From Glandiceps talaboti (lineage: Eukaryota; Hemichordata; Enteropneusta; Spengelidae): a stretch of 52,500 nucleotides of DNA. Each line of letters starts with the position of its first letter. Within the stretch, counting starts at the first letter, position 1. Below the pieces are notes generated by a model. The model was not told where the DNA came from. It ran no database searches and worked only from the letters and a program-made list of their open reading frames with translations. Shown piece after piece: positions 21,862 to 33,613 of the stretch. The stretch is from positions 17,955,306 to 18,007,805 of the forward strand of contig NC_135567.1 of NCBI RefSeq assembly GCF_964340395.1. The letters run 5' to 3'. The position numbers and the translations under genes are program-made.

Positions 21862-22043
21862 TGAAAGTAAGAATTATTTTTGAATTTAAATCTATTTTCG
21901 TTGTTACACAGTTGTATTTACCACAAAACAACATATAGGTGTGCATGAAATTAATTTGAAAGTAAGAATTATTTCTGACAAAATAATTTAAACTTGGGCT
22001 AAGTATGATCTGTTAGTTAATTTCCCAACAACATATTATACAT

Positions 22044-22341
22044 GTTTAAGCCAAAAATATGGAATATATACTCTGGTCATTCTACATCACGACAACACAT
22101 GTCTATGTCACTGGTTTTCCCATGTTTGAAATGCTAGTCAAAACTGCCATTATTTCCCTCAATTTTTCTTTTATATTGCTGGCACTGTTATAAATATGTT
22201 ATTCTCCAATATTTTCTTCATTCAGCCAGAAAATACTCATGACCTAAGGGTTGTCACGACTACTCGTCTTAACAACTTGTAGTGACAAAGGCCCCTTATA
22301 AAATGCATTTTTCTCGGCTGAATGAAAAATAATATTGAGGC
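22044..22341 (+). mobile_element. Dispersed repeat family C, copy 1
   Basis: Shares ATATGGAATATATACTCTGG, CATCACGACAAC, a TGGCACTG/TTCTCCAATATTTT middle and a 3' hairpin (ATTCAGCC..GGCTGAAT) with copies at 26056-26410 and 43165-43450. The 3' hairpin encloses ACTCATGACCTAAGGG. No coding. Confidence 0.75.
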
Positions 22342-22584
22342 ATAACAACTAAATATCTCCCACCAGAACAAGTAGTATACAATGATATCTTCTAAGACTT
22401 AACGGGAAATTTCTCTCAGTCTAGTATTTAATTTGAAATTCTTTCCTTTAATTGACATTTCTCAAAGTGTGGTATTCATTTCCTTTCTTCTCATCACAAA
22501 TAACAAAACTTCCTAGCTCTGAAATAGTTTCTTATAAAATACAATATTTACAAAAATTCTTTTATGAAAATCATGTCAGTAACA

Positions 22585-25500
22585 TCACTGTGCCTGTGCT
22601 GGAATCTGAGGAAGTCCAAACTCATCCACTAGAACGCCATCCTGTCCATTAGAGAAAAATAAAGAGAAATATTTAACCTCACATTAAATATCAGTAATTT
22701 GATTGGTTGAAATACTATAACAACAACACCAGAGGTGAATAAATGCATATATTTAACCTCACATTAAATATCAGTAATTTTATTGGTTGAAATACTTTAA
22801 CAACAACACAAAGGGGAATAAATAAATTTATTTAGCCTCACATTAAAAATCAGTAATTTGATTGGTTGAGATGGTAAAACATGAATACAAGAAGGGGATA
22901 AATACATTTATTTCCATAACCACACATTAAAGATCAAGTATTAATTAGAAATGTCCCATCTGGTCTAAATACAACAAGAAATGGATGCAAGAGAAACATG
23001 ATGTTGACCAGGGGCACATTCGATTTGCCCAAACATGATTGTGATTAATCTGATGTCATTTCTCGAAACGAGGTTGTAAACAAAACACTCAATCACGATC
23101 ATGATTACTTACATGTAAACATTTTTTTAAAGTTTCGCATATTTCTGATAAATTAAATGATTTTACATCGTCAAAATGATTACAATGGTAACAAATTACC
23201 AATCAGACTGAACACAATTTATTTACATAATGTTTTCCGTCATTTCTAACTTGCCGTCAGCCATGGGCGTGTGATCCCCCTATGATCACGACATTGTCCA
23301 CCATCTTGTAATCACGGCAATCATGGTTTGGGGCATGATTACTAAGATCACCAATCATGATTGTGATTGGTATTTATCAAACGCAAAATTGATAAATCAT
23401 GATCATGATTGTGCAAATCGAACGCGCCCCAGCATGTTGTCGTCTGAACAAAACCTCAACCATAGAGGGCAGTATATACCTTATTTGTTGCTACGCTATC
23501 GGCTCCTGGTACTGAATCTGGTGCAGCTGGGGTATTGATGGCATCATCTAGATAGGAGGAATCTTCATCTAAACCAATCTCATCACCAAGGGCATCCAAC
23601 TCTGTTATACAGCACAGTATAATGACAGTATTAGAGTTGTAGTATTATGAATGCTTAGCTAGGATTATCCCTTCAGCATCCAACTCTGTCACACAGCACA
23701 GTATAATGACATTATTAGAGTTGTGGTATTGTGAATGCTTAGCTAGGATTATCCCTTCAGCATCCAACTCTGTCACACAGCACAGTATAAAAATGATATT
23801 ATTAGAGTTGCGGTATTGTGAATGCTTAGCTTAGCTAGGACTCTAACTTCAGCATCGAACTCTGTCGCACAGCACAGTACAATGACATTATTACTATTAT
23901 TAGAATTGTGATATTTTCAATTTTTATCTAGGAATAAAAACTTTAGTAATCAAAAAAGTTTTGATCAAAGGGAATCTTAATATTTGCTAAAAACAACCAA
24001 CTAGACCTTATAGCAACTACCTGACTAAATTAATTTTGATTATTCTTGAGTAATTCAAAAATATATGAACAAAACTCATAAATTATCATATGTGTATTTT
24101 CTGGCTCACTCAAGGAAAACATTAGAGAACAATATAATAGTACCTGCATTTGCTGAATTTATGAAAAAATAAATTGCAAAAATCATGGTGATTCTGAGTG
24201 CTTTGATTCATACTCAGAACCAATGACATACATGCACTTAAAGTGTTGCTATGACAATGACTGACCAGGGTACAGTATGTACATGAAAATGTTGTGACTT
24301 CAATGTTATGTATCAAATAGTAACTTTTACAGTTGAAGTCAAGTATGACATTAACATTAGTCGAAAATTAGCAAAGATTCTTGTATTTCTGTTCTAATGT
24401 GCACAACATGGGTTGAATGTAGTATACATGGCACCTGTAGTCTTATCCACACATTTCACAATAAAGTTGTAATTTCTCATAGTTACCTGCTTCAAGTTCA
24501 TCTTCGTCTAATTCTGGCATTCCATAACTTCTTCCTAATGTTTCCTGGACTTCATTAGCTTGTTCTAACATATCTTCCATATCATCTTGTAAGTCCTAAG
24601 TTAAACAAATAAATTACTGAATTTAATATTATGTTTTAAAATAAGTTTTCAACATCAGCTAAGAGTCGTACAAATGGCATTATGGGTAAAGAATGAAGGA
24701 CAGTGTACAGATATGATTGTAAAATAACTATACATTTGTATTCAAACTAGGGAGTTGGAGCTGGGTTAAGATAGGGATACAAATTCTGATAAGACTCCCT
24801 AGTACAAACTGTTTTGCATTGCCTTCAGTGGATGGTGACTGTTGTACATGTATATGCGTTCCCGTTATTGAATACTGGCTTCAATCTGTGACTTCATTTT
24901 AATAAACAGGGACATATCAACACAGTTACCATTCCCTACCATGCATGTGTGGAATGGTGGGTGCCTTAGGTGTTCCTGCTATACAGTGGGAATGAGTAGT
25001 GAAAAGGTTAATCTACAGAGAAGCATCACCTCAAACTTATTTTCAAGGGATTTTTCAATTCAGCAATTTTATAAAAAATAAATAATTGACCAACTTTGAT
25101 GAGATGTTTATCAAGCAACAAGAAAATGTAAATTTTAAGATCCTTACCTCTATTTGCTCAATGTTTACTTTCTTGTATTCTTTCTTCATCTCCTTGACAC
25201 CCATCTTCATAGCATCGACTGTAGCTTTGGTGTCTTTAAGTGTCTGTGTAGCATAGTTAGCTTGCTCCATGTTAAAAGACTGCTGCATCAAACTATCTCT
25301 CTGGTTCTCATACCTATAAAACCAACACACAAAGTTGTCAAAACTGTGATAAATAAACAGCCACTCTTGCTATACTATCTTTAAGTGTCTGTGTAGCATA
25401 ATTAGTCATAGACGATATAACTGACTTTCACAGACATAAACAAACTGAAAACACATCCTGAACCTACATCAGAAGCACTTATTCTTTTTGATATCAATGT

Positions 25501-28453
25501 AATATACATGTCTGTTACTTTGATACTATTATAAGAAGAATTTTTGTCACCTTCAAAGCCGAGTGACCACCACTGATCAAATAACATTCTGATTGTTGGC
25601 GTTTCTCCACAACGGTTTCAAGGGTTTTATTTCATAAAATAACAATTAATTTCTCAATAATAATTTATTTTGGAACTAATATATTCATATCATACTTACA
25701 TGCGTTTTTGTTTGAGTACCCTCATAGCTTTCTGTTTTACCATGTTCTGAAATTCAACCAGAATTCGATCAATGTAGCATTATAAATTTATATCGTGCAA
25801 CATAGAGGGCACAATCCTCTTACCTCAGGTCACACTCCTTCATATTCTTATTTGTTGATTCTGTCATGTCAAAATCTTTGTCAATTAAAAACAATGCTCT
25901 GTCAGCGCTTTGGACTTTGCTTTGCTGATAAACAAAAACCACGCAAGAATATTGAGTAACATTTGACCCGAGGTCAGATGAGTGCGCCCTCTGTGTTGTG
26001 AGACTACACATTTCCACGAATAAATGAATATAATTATCATTATATCGTGCACAAGCTATGTTGAACAAGAATATGGAATATATACTCTGACTGGTCTACG
26101 TCATGGCAACACATGGCTATGTCACGACAATGCCTCATCACTGCGCATGTCTATGTCACTGGTTCTGCTGTCACTGGTTCTGCTGTGTTCGAAATATGAG
26201 TCAAAACATTCAAAATTACCATACTTTCCCTTTGACATTACTGGCACTGGTTTAATTATATTAACCTCAAATATTTTTATTCACTCAGCCGGAAAATACT
26301 CGTGACCTAAATTTTTTATCAGTACTTGTCTAGCAACTCACAGTGACAAAGCCCCTTAGGTCACTCTTTTTTTCCTTGCCAGATTGCAGAAAAATAATAT
26401 TATTATTCATGCAGTATGTTTACCTTGGATGGTCCATCTCTCATTTTCTTCATCTGATCTTTATATTTCTTTAATTCACCATCTAACTTGGCTATCTTTT
26501 TATCAATAGAATCTGACCTACTGTCAACCTATAAAAGAGAACATTGACAAAGTTATAAAATAGGGCTCAAAATTGGCAGTAGTGTAGACTACCAAACATT
26601 GTATCTAGACTACCAAATTGGCAGTAGTCAAGGGTATATAGACTACCAAACATTGTATCTAGACTACCAAATTGGCAGTAGTCAAGGGTATATAGACTAC
26701 TAAACATTGTATCTTGACTACCAAATTAGCAGTAGTCCAGGGTATATAGATTATCAAACATAGTAGCTCAGTTTGACTTCCAAATTGGCAGCAGTCAAGG
26801 GCATATAGACTACCAAACATTGTATCTTGACTACCAACTTTGTTATTTGGTAGTCTATATTAGACCAATGGAAATCAATGGAGAATTGTAGCTGAAACAG
26901 TTCACTTGGATAAATTTGGCTACCAAGCCCGAAAGTTAAATTCAAGCCCTGTTAATAATATTTCTTCTTCTTTTTAGTCAAAGATACATATAGCCCAGAG
27001 TCGTGTGGGAATTTTTGTTCAGTGGATCTTATATTGACTCAGGCACTTGTAATTGTAGATTTTAAGATATGTCGTGTCGTTCTGTCCTCACCAGCCTGTG
27101 GGGTTGACCGATGTGAGAGGGCGCCCTATCACGGCATACCTTACAGACTATGTTAACTGACTACCCTCCTAATTTAAGTCATGCATGGCTGTGATTAAGC
27201 CATATGCTTACAATTATATTTAAAATCCAATTAGATTTAACACAGCAGTTAGTCATAATCTCTGATTCAAAACTGATATCTGTTCTTAACAGACCATAAT
27301 TCTTGACATTCATTGGTATAATATCTCTAGATTAGAAAGCTAACGACAAGCCTATGTTTTGTATGAGTGCAGGAATGTCATATCAAACCATAGACAGTGA
27401 AGAAGAAATTACAACAGGCTTTACTTGACAGGAAGTGCCACAGTTGCATGTCCTTTTGGACTCCACTGTCTGTGATCAAACTTATAGATGTACATGTATG
27501 TGCTGTGAAGTGGGTCATCATAGCGCATCACCTTTTCTACACAAAGTCAGTGCATTTTATTCTTTCTGATTTAAAACACCAACAACAACCATTTAATTCT
27601 AAGAAAGACACTTCAAGTGAATTGAAAATAAACAAAACCGGTCATGATGTTTGGTATAAATTATTCACAGCCACTACTCCCTCAGTTCCGTATTCTGTAT
27701 CATATACCTAAAGTACGTGATGACACATACTACAGTGATGAAAGTAAACATCATGTGAGCTCATGTCAACAAAGTGACTCAATGCGGTAGGGGGAGTCCC
27801 AACATCTGCCAAGTCATTACAGCCTGAATGAAACTGGCCATACTATGAAATTAATTTATATACTGTGCTCAACTTCAATATTATCTGAATCATAAACTTC
27901 TTAGCGTCAATTTGTTCTGGAGCTGGACTCATATTCTCTTAATTATCAATATATCATTCCAACATTCTAACCCAGAAACTGTAATAACGATGTACACACT
28001 TTGGTTTCAAGTTGGTTTTGAGTACATCTTTACGATTTAATATTATTCAGTAATTCAAGGCTATCAAGATTTAGTTAATATAATGTAGCTATTTAGGGTG
28101 TGAGAATAATCTAAATTCTCCGAATGTTCCGGATTGTATTCTCTGAATGAGAATGACGACATCCCGTCTGCGTCAGCCATACATGATGTAAACAAACGAT
28201 TTAGAATTCAGATTACAGGTCTAATATTCTAACAGTTTGGCAATCACCCTTTCAATAATATCACTATCAACGCCTCCCTCAGCCAGAATTCAACGAAATC
28301 CATTTTATTTCGAGTTAATTTTACTTGAAATGATATTTTGAATCGAATTCTCGGTGACTGTCGATACGTCAAAACCATACTTACGTTTGCGATGCAGTCA
28401 GTTAAATTCGGTGGCGGTTCTTTGGGTTTTCCTCTTCCAAATAGACGATTCAT
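22585..28453 (-). CDS. CHMP5: CHMP5 (charged multivesicular body protein 5, Vps60), ESCRT-III subunit, seven exons
   Basis: Exons on the minus strand: 28453-28385, 26528-26424, 25746-25700, 25313-25148, 24595-24487, 23601-23480, 22641-22585. All introns are GT-AG and phases join to a complete 224-residue protein; human CHMP5 is 219. The start [20 protein letters not shown] is nearly the vertebrate N-terminus. [35 protein letters not shown] and [18 protein letters not shown] form the charged helical ESCRT-III core. [17 protein letters not shown] is the acidic C-terminal region that in family members binds LIP5/VTA1. The last residues are [22 protein letters not shown]5 acts in late steps of multivesicular body formation and in regulating the Vps4 ATPase; this is family knowledge. 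Intron 5 carries tandem copies of the exon 6 splice acceptor, and intron 6 holds a hAT-like element and a tandem repeat. Confidence 0.97.
22675..22935. repeat. About 82-bp tandem repeat, three copies (CHMP5 intron 6)
   Basis: Three diverging units each with CCTCACATTAAATATCAGTA, ATTTGATTGGTTGA and CAACAACAC. No coding. Confidence 0.85.
23009..23433. mobile_element. Inverted-end element, possibly hAT-like (CHMP5 intron 6)
   Basis: Left end CAGGGGCACATTCGATTTGC, right end the inverse GCAAATCGAACGCGCCCCAG. Flanks ATGTTGAC (left) and ATGTTGTC (right, one base off the terminus) suggest an 8-bp target duplication with one change. Subterminal regions are rich in ATCATGATCATGATT-type repeats. No transposase. 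Confidence 0.65.
23592..23900 (-). repeat. 84-bp tandem repeat that copies the CHMP5 exon 6 splice acceptor
   Basis: Units start at 23592, 23676, 23760 and 23852 (the last partial). Unit 1 includes the first ten bases of exon 6. On the minus strand each copy reads GACAGAGTTGGATGC or a close variant (ACAG|AGTTGGATGC), so each carries a usable-looking acceptor plus the exon start. 84 is a multiple of three. Reading from a decoy acceptor through unit 1 meets a TAA, so use of a decoy would truncate CHMP5. Confidence 0.9.
26056..26410 (+). mobile_element. Dispersed repeat family C, copy 2 (CHMP5 intron 2)
   Basis: Shares ATATGGAATATATACTCTG, TGTGTTCGAAATATGAGTC, TTACTGGCACTGG and ACTCAGCCGGAAAATACTCG with the copies at 22044 and 43165. 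It has an internal direct duplication (GTCACTGGTTCTGCTGT twice). Confidence 0.75.
26575..26870. repeat. About 63-bp tandem repeat (CHMP5 intron 1)
   Basis: Four to five diverging copies of a unit with GACTACCAAACATTGTATCT, TACCAAATTGGCAGTAGTC and AAGGGTATATA. Confidence 0.85.
26950..28384. other. CHMP5 intron 1 remainder
   Basis: About 1.4 kb of AT-rich intron. Open frames up to 104 codons (around 27397-27711) show no domain. I see no supported feature. Confidence 0.5.
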
Positions 28454-28760
28454 CTTAACTGTAAATGTTTAAATAATCAAATATATCAGAAATTCCCTCC
28501 ACGTGGCGTGACGAAGGCAATTCACCACAGCAATCGGTGAGAAAAACAGGTATTAGCGAAGGGTTACTGCGAAGATTCGATGTCCGATCAAGGAACTACC
28601 TTTAATGTGCGCATAAGGTATGCGCCGTGAAAATGACGTCACTTCCGCATGACTATGAGTAACGCAAAAGTTCGGCGCACGAGGGCGCTGTGTACATTCG
28701 AGTTATCAATGAGTTCAAGTCAAACGCGACACACCTGCCACTCCGAAATTAAAAAGCTAT
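28454..28760. promoter_or_regulatory. CHMP5 promoter region with adjacent CRE and ETS motifs
   Basis: Immediately upstream of the CHMP5 start. At 28634-28647 the plus strand reads TGACGTCACTTCCG, a full palindromic CRE overlapping an ETS-type CACTTCCG site, a common pair in housekeeping promoters. CpG is locally frequent (28500-28740). A bidirectional promoter is possible, since a good donor (TTGGAG|GTAATA at 28796) lies on the plus strand just beyond. Confidence 0.5.
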
Positions 28761-29124
28761 AACATCGAACGTAGAGCCTATTGTTTAGACTTGGAGGTAA
28801 TATAAATTGTTTGGTGTTATTGTTAAATTCAATATTTACAATATTTTCAAAAATTCTTCTATCACTTTCAGGAGGAACTCCTCATTTCCAAGAACAACTC
28901 TGATATTGTATGTGTCTGTCATTTGCTGAAATTCAGAACTTTTCACGAAACAAATAGATCAAAGTTACCTTCTGGCTTTAATTATCATTTCAAAGTCATT
29001 CAGTCAGGTCCATTAATGTTATGATATGGGGACGCATGCGCATGTACAGGCTGGAAAGATTAAGAATTGCTGCAGTGATATTTTGAAATGTTTGTACAAA
29101 GACAGCAGATAAACAGAAAGTAGA

Positions 29125-29136
29125 CAGACAGACAGC

Positions 29137-29180
<44 letters not shown>

Positions 29181-29188
29181 GCAGACAC
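29125..29188. repeat. (CAGA)n microsatellite
   Basis: About fifteen GACA/CAGA tetranucleotides with a single interruption (GCTA). Confidence 0.95.
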
Positions 29189-29631
29189 TATGATGTGTAA
29201 ACTTACTTTACGGGAGGCTCGGCAGTTTAGTTTTACATTTGTTTTCAATTTGAACTAATTATAAGTTAAATCGAAAATAAATGAAATTAAACATGGAGAC
29301 TGAATTCATGCACGTGTTTACCGACGACGATTTGAAAAACAATCTGGTTGAACTTCAGTGCGCGCTTTTTTTTTGGGGGGGGGGGGTGGGGGGAGGGAGA
29401 TATTTAAAGTAGAAAGGACCACGTTGCTCGGTTTTAAAAACTGTTACTCGGTTGGTAGCCGGCCAGTATAACTGCGCACAGGCCTAGTCTAGACAATCGA
29501 ATTCTTCCATATGTAAGTTTGGAACGCGCAGTGGAAATATTATGACGCGTTCCAATTCCATACGCTCGCCGAGGTATACATGTAATGAATGGGTGCATTC
29601 TTCAGTGTAACATGGGTTTCCTTGTTTGCAG

Positions 29632-29704
29632 TTACCGACGATGATGACACCAACCACAGTGCAACAGTGAGATTGCAGTGGAAACTATCTTAAACAAGGA
29701 CAAG
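29632..29704 (+). ncRNA. Candidate non-coding exon
   Basis: A 73-bp segment between a good acceptor (CTTGTTTGCAG) and a good donor (GACAAG|GTGAGA). It has stops in the frames checked. A donor at 28796, in the stretch divergent from CHMP5, could be its upstream partner. It might be an untranslated exon of MFSD6 or a promoter-antisense transcript. Splice signals only. Confidence 0.2.
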
Positions 29705-30479
29705 GTGAGATTAATACAATGTCTTAGTTAATTTCTTCCCATCTATCTTAACACGATTTCTACACAATCATAAATAAAAGTAAAACACACAATATTAAAT
29801 CACCTTGTTACCGTACAACAATACTACATTATGTGCGCATGGCAAAGTCATAGCTACCATGTGCGTATGCCTACAGTCAGAACTATGCTTCCCTACAGTC
29901 AGAACTCACACATGTACATGTTCACATGCCTACAGTCAGACATCATGTTTATTTAATGTATGCAAGCAGTTATTATGGCTTGCAATTGAAAATGTCAATG
30001 CTAAAATGGAATGATACTCTTCGCTTCCTGTTTTTCTCCTTTTTTGTTCATTTTCGAATTAGTGTTGTTATTTCGAAACTGTTGAGATTTTAAACGCTAT
30101 CGACGTTTTATATTTGTTTGCAACACTTTTGAACAGTTCTTTCTTCTTTAAAACCTTTTGTGCCATGCATTTTGTCTTTATGGTAACATTGATTTTCTGT
30201 CATTTCCTGGTTTAGGTTTATTTGTTTTTGCTTTATTTTGCACAGTGAAGCGCCTCTGAAATTTCTTTAGCCTTTTAGGTTTTGGTACTATTCAAATTTT
30301 GATATCTTAATTTACCTTATATTCCCCGGGGGTATGTATGGTTGCCTAGTTACCAAACTGACATGAGCAAAACCAAAATACTGATATGATTGAGGAAAAC
30401 CAAAATACTGATATGATAATGAAAGAGTAATACTATATCCTTTATTATCCAAAATCAAAATTGGAAATTCAAACACAGT

Positions 30480-30665
30480 CACCAATTATCGTGCAGGCCG
30501 GGAGTACTAGGGAAAACATTCGCTGTGCGGTAGCCTTCTTGCATACAGACCCAGCTAACTTTTGAATCAAATGCAGCCGACACAGGACAGGTTCGAATTC
30601 GCAAGCAGGTTGCAGTGTTAATAGATACATTAGCTAACCACTCGGCCACCGACAACCCCAAGGCC
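30480..30665 (-). mobile_element. tRNA-derived SINE head (minus strand)
   Basis: Read on the minus strand it starts GGTTGTCGGTGGCCGAGTGG, an A-box-bearing tRNA Ser/Leu-type 5' end, followed about 45 bases later by GCGAATTCGAACCTG, a B-box-like motif. About 100 bp of unrelated body follow. This is the internal Pol III promoter layout of a SINE. No tail is visible. Confidence 0.55.
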
Positions 30666-31159
30666 ATTAAATGAACCGCTATTCACTTCTTTAGAAAATG
30701 TGTCCTATTGGATTACGGCGACTCTTTGGGTCTAATGTGCTTAAAACAAACGTTATTGTGCTAGCAGTCACGTTCTGTACATATATGTCCACTAGTTTTT
30801 TTAAGTTTTGCAAATATGGTGATGTACAGTACCGGAAGGTAGAATATGACCTCGTATATCATACAGACAGAAGCCACACGTTAGCAGTCGTGCCAACAGT
30901 TATACTAAATATTTCAAATATAAAACTCCATGACGAGTATGTTCAACATGATAATTAGCTTTTTTCACCATTTGGGTCGAAAAATAAACATACTACAGTA
31001 TTTCGTGATATACCCCTATCTTCACCCAACCCCCACCCCCATCCCAAACGTCTTTCTCAACACTTTTGAAGTGTTAAAGCTGAAATGTTTGGCACTTCCT
31101 AAAGTAAGTTAAGAGTTATGTTGATCGGATGGTTTGAATTGTTGCTTCTGAATATCGCA

Positions 31160-31410
31160 TGTTGGCGGTAGGAGCCACTGTCACTGTTTCGAGTGGCTAA
31201 ATTTCTCCGGTTATATTTGAGTCATCAGTATCCCCAGGCATAACCAGTTGTATTAATGTGGACCAGGTAGGACAGTTGTTGCTATGTGAAGACTGATATT
31301 TTATGTGCTTTCAAATGTTTGTATGTTTCCTGAGAGTTGTTGGCGTAAAAAGGGCTGGTTGGCGCTATAGGCCTTATCATGGATAATGCTTACACAGCGA
31401 CTTGAAAATA
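31160..31410 (+). mobile_element. SINE fragment related to the 11330-11755 element
   Basis: Diverged copy: CCAGTTGTATTAATGTGGAC, CAGGTAGGACAG, GTTGCTATGTGAAG, TTGTATGTTTCCTGAGAG and GGCGCTATAGGCCTTATC follow the same order as in the intron 10 SINE. The AGCGCTTT and ATT tail are missing or decayed. Confidence 0.55.
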
Positions 31411-31893
31411 ATTTGTGATAGGGCTTTATCATATCATTTAATGAATACCTAATTTACTTACATAAGTTCAGTAAAGCGATATAAGAAATTTAGATATGGT
31501 TTGAAAAACATATACATCCTACACACGCATGCATAACTTTACTGCACAAATTATGTTTTGGTGAATTGTATGATAAAACTACTAAGTAAATGTCTACGCA
31601 TTCATTTACAGTGAAATAATATAATGGTGGAATATTTCTGACCTCTGACCTCTGACCTTTGACCTCATTAATTCATGCAGGGTTAACCTTTTGACTTTAT
31701 ATAAAACAGTACTTGTTTGGATTAAACTTAGTCTTATCTTGAGGCAGTAGTTTTAATATTTCACACCCCAAAAAAAGAAAGAAAGAAAAAAAGGTAAGAT
31801 TTTATGGGTTGATATTGACAAATTTATCATTGCATGAGAGATTATTAACATCGGCAGAATATAGATATGACGTCACATCTACTCAAGGATGGA

Positions 31894-31897
<4 letters not shown>

Positions 31898-31926
<29 letters not shown>

Positions 31927-31943
31927 TACATACATACATACAT

Positions 31944-32018
<75 letters not shown>

Positions 32019-32190
32019 TACATACATACATACATACATACATACATACATACATACATACATACATACATACATACATACATACATACATACATACATA
32101 CATACATACATACATACATACATACATACAGACATACAGACAGACAGACAGATGGGAGTTGAGAGAAACAGGCAGACAGACAGGGAGTTG
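31898..32190. repeat. Compound (CAGA)n/(CATA)n microsatellite
   Basis: About 290 bases of tetranucleotides switching between CAGA and CATA blocks: CAGA, short CATA, long CAGA, a long CATA block (about 32015-32130), then CAGA again. Open frames through it on both strands follow from the 12-base coding period and are not genes. Confidence 0.98.
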
Positions 32191-32646
32191 AGCGACAGAA
32201 GCTGGGGGGCATATATACATGTAGACATGATGCAGATGAGTATACGTCAGCTATAAGCTATAAACAAAAATTATATTTGGCATAGCCAATGGTTTTACGG
32301 TGTCTACCATTTACCCATAAAAATTAACGGATAACATAAACTTTAATTTGTATATCTAATGTGTATGATTCTAATTTCCGGCATGGTGACCTTAACTTAG
32401 GTTACCACAATAAAAAAGTAATTAGTAAGTTAATTAAGTTTAGGGGTTATAATAGACGAGACTATTCATTTTAATGTGCTATTGTAATAGATGGACTCGA
32501 TGAAATGTACACTCATACAGCTTGCTAATTATCATTATGAACAACCCGGAAATAGTTCTTGACATTAAAAATTAATCTGGTTTTAATGTTCTACTTGGAG
32601 CTCCCCAAATATTCATAGGTTTTAACCACAGATGTTTTGGAGCAAA

Positions 32647-32767
<121 letters not shown>

Positions 32768-32999
32768 CGAACACAATGGTAATAATTCCAGTGATAAGCT
32801 TTTTCCCTAAAATGCGTTTTAAATTGTTTATCACGACCTTATCTCTAACGAACAATGTTTCAATACATCAGATGTAGAAATTGAAATCATATCTGCTGTC
32901 GTGTTTAAATCAAGACGCCATAAATTTTTCATTTAAAATAGCAATTCCACCAATCTGTTGAAGAGCTAATGTTAGTAATAAAAGTAGCATCACACTGCG

Positions 33000-33264
33000 C
33001 ATAGTGTGCGCAGGTATGCAAATTACAAGCTATCATATGCAAATTAGTATATTCGCATGATACTTTCAGTTGACAGAGTGTGACCTTAAATACTGAGTTC
33101 GTGCCGGGTCGTGTTTTTAGTAGTGTCGTGTATTGTCGTCAACAACTGAACACGCCACGTCGAGTCAGCTCAAGCGACTGTATGACGAATTCTCAATTTT
33201 TAACAGGAAATTGTTCATGGTACTAGAATTATTGGTTGTTGATTTGATTCAGTAATATTTCGAG
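33000..33264 (+). promoter_or_regulatory. Candidate promoter and untranslated first exon, possibly of MFSD6
   Basis: Two octamer motifs (ATGCAAAT, near 33017 and 33039) precede a stretch with many CpGs (about 33100-33200) in AT-rich DNA. The stretch ends in a strong splice donor, TTTCGAG|GTAAGT at 33264/33265. No coding frame is evident. MFSD6 lies about 11.4 kb downstream on the same strand and has a candidate acceptor at 44565 in front of its start codon. Linking the two is inference. Confidence 0.35.
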
Positions 33265-33613
33265 GTAAGTTTTTCAATTCTGATGTCAACAGCAGAAATT
33301 GTTGTACGACCAGCATATTTAGTTTACTCTTTAGTATAATAGTTATTGTTAGTGATGGAAATTGACGGCTGTCACTGTTTCTGAATGCGACCTTTTTTTT
33401 TATTTCTGTGTTATTTCATAGACAGTGAAACCGCCACTGTCTGTGGTTATTTTCAGAAATTTATACATTTTTTTTTAATTCTGACTTTTGTATTATTGTA
33501 TGTACTCAAAAAATCATTCAATGCGTAGATTTATGTCAATTGTTGTTCAAGTTAAAATGCATCAAAGTCAATTAAAATACAGTTTTATATTATCTAAACT
33601 GAATTTACCAGTT

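Larger units (their letters stand above)
17865..22584. other. Convergent intergenic region between GT49 and CHMP5
   Basis: No gene recognised. It holds both 3' untranslated regions, a 47-bp minisatellite (18760-19235), (GA)n and (CA)n arrays, an inverted-end element (20580-20945), a (TTG)n run (21669-21700) and repeat family C (22044-22341). Open frames up to 131 codons occur near 20291 but show no domain and overlap repeats. Confidence 0.7.

Noticed and set aside
23140-23300. Possible gene inside the CHMP5 intron 6 element
   Set aside because: No frame of useful length and no transposase motifs.
29330-29410. CpG and G-rich stretch taken as a promoter
   Set aside because: Mostly a T-run and G-run low-complexity block; no supporting motif or exon next to it.
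31809-32256. Long open frames of YIHT/CMYV and DRQT/SVCL repeats on both strands
   Set aside because: They are translations of the (CATA)n and (CAGA)n microsatellite. Tetramers give an open 12-base coding period in all frames.
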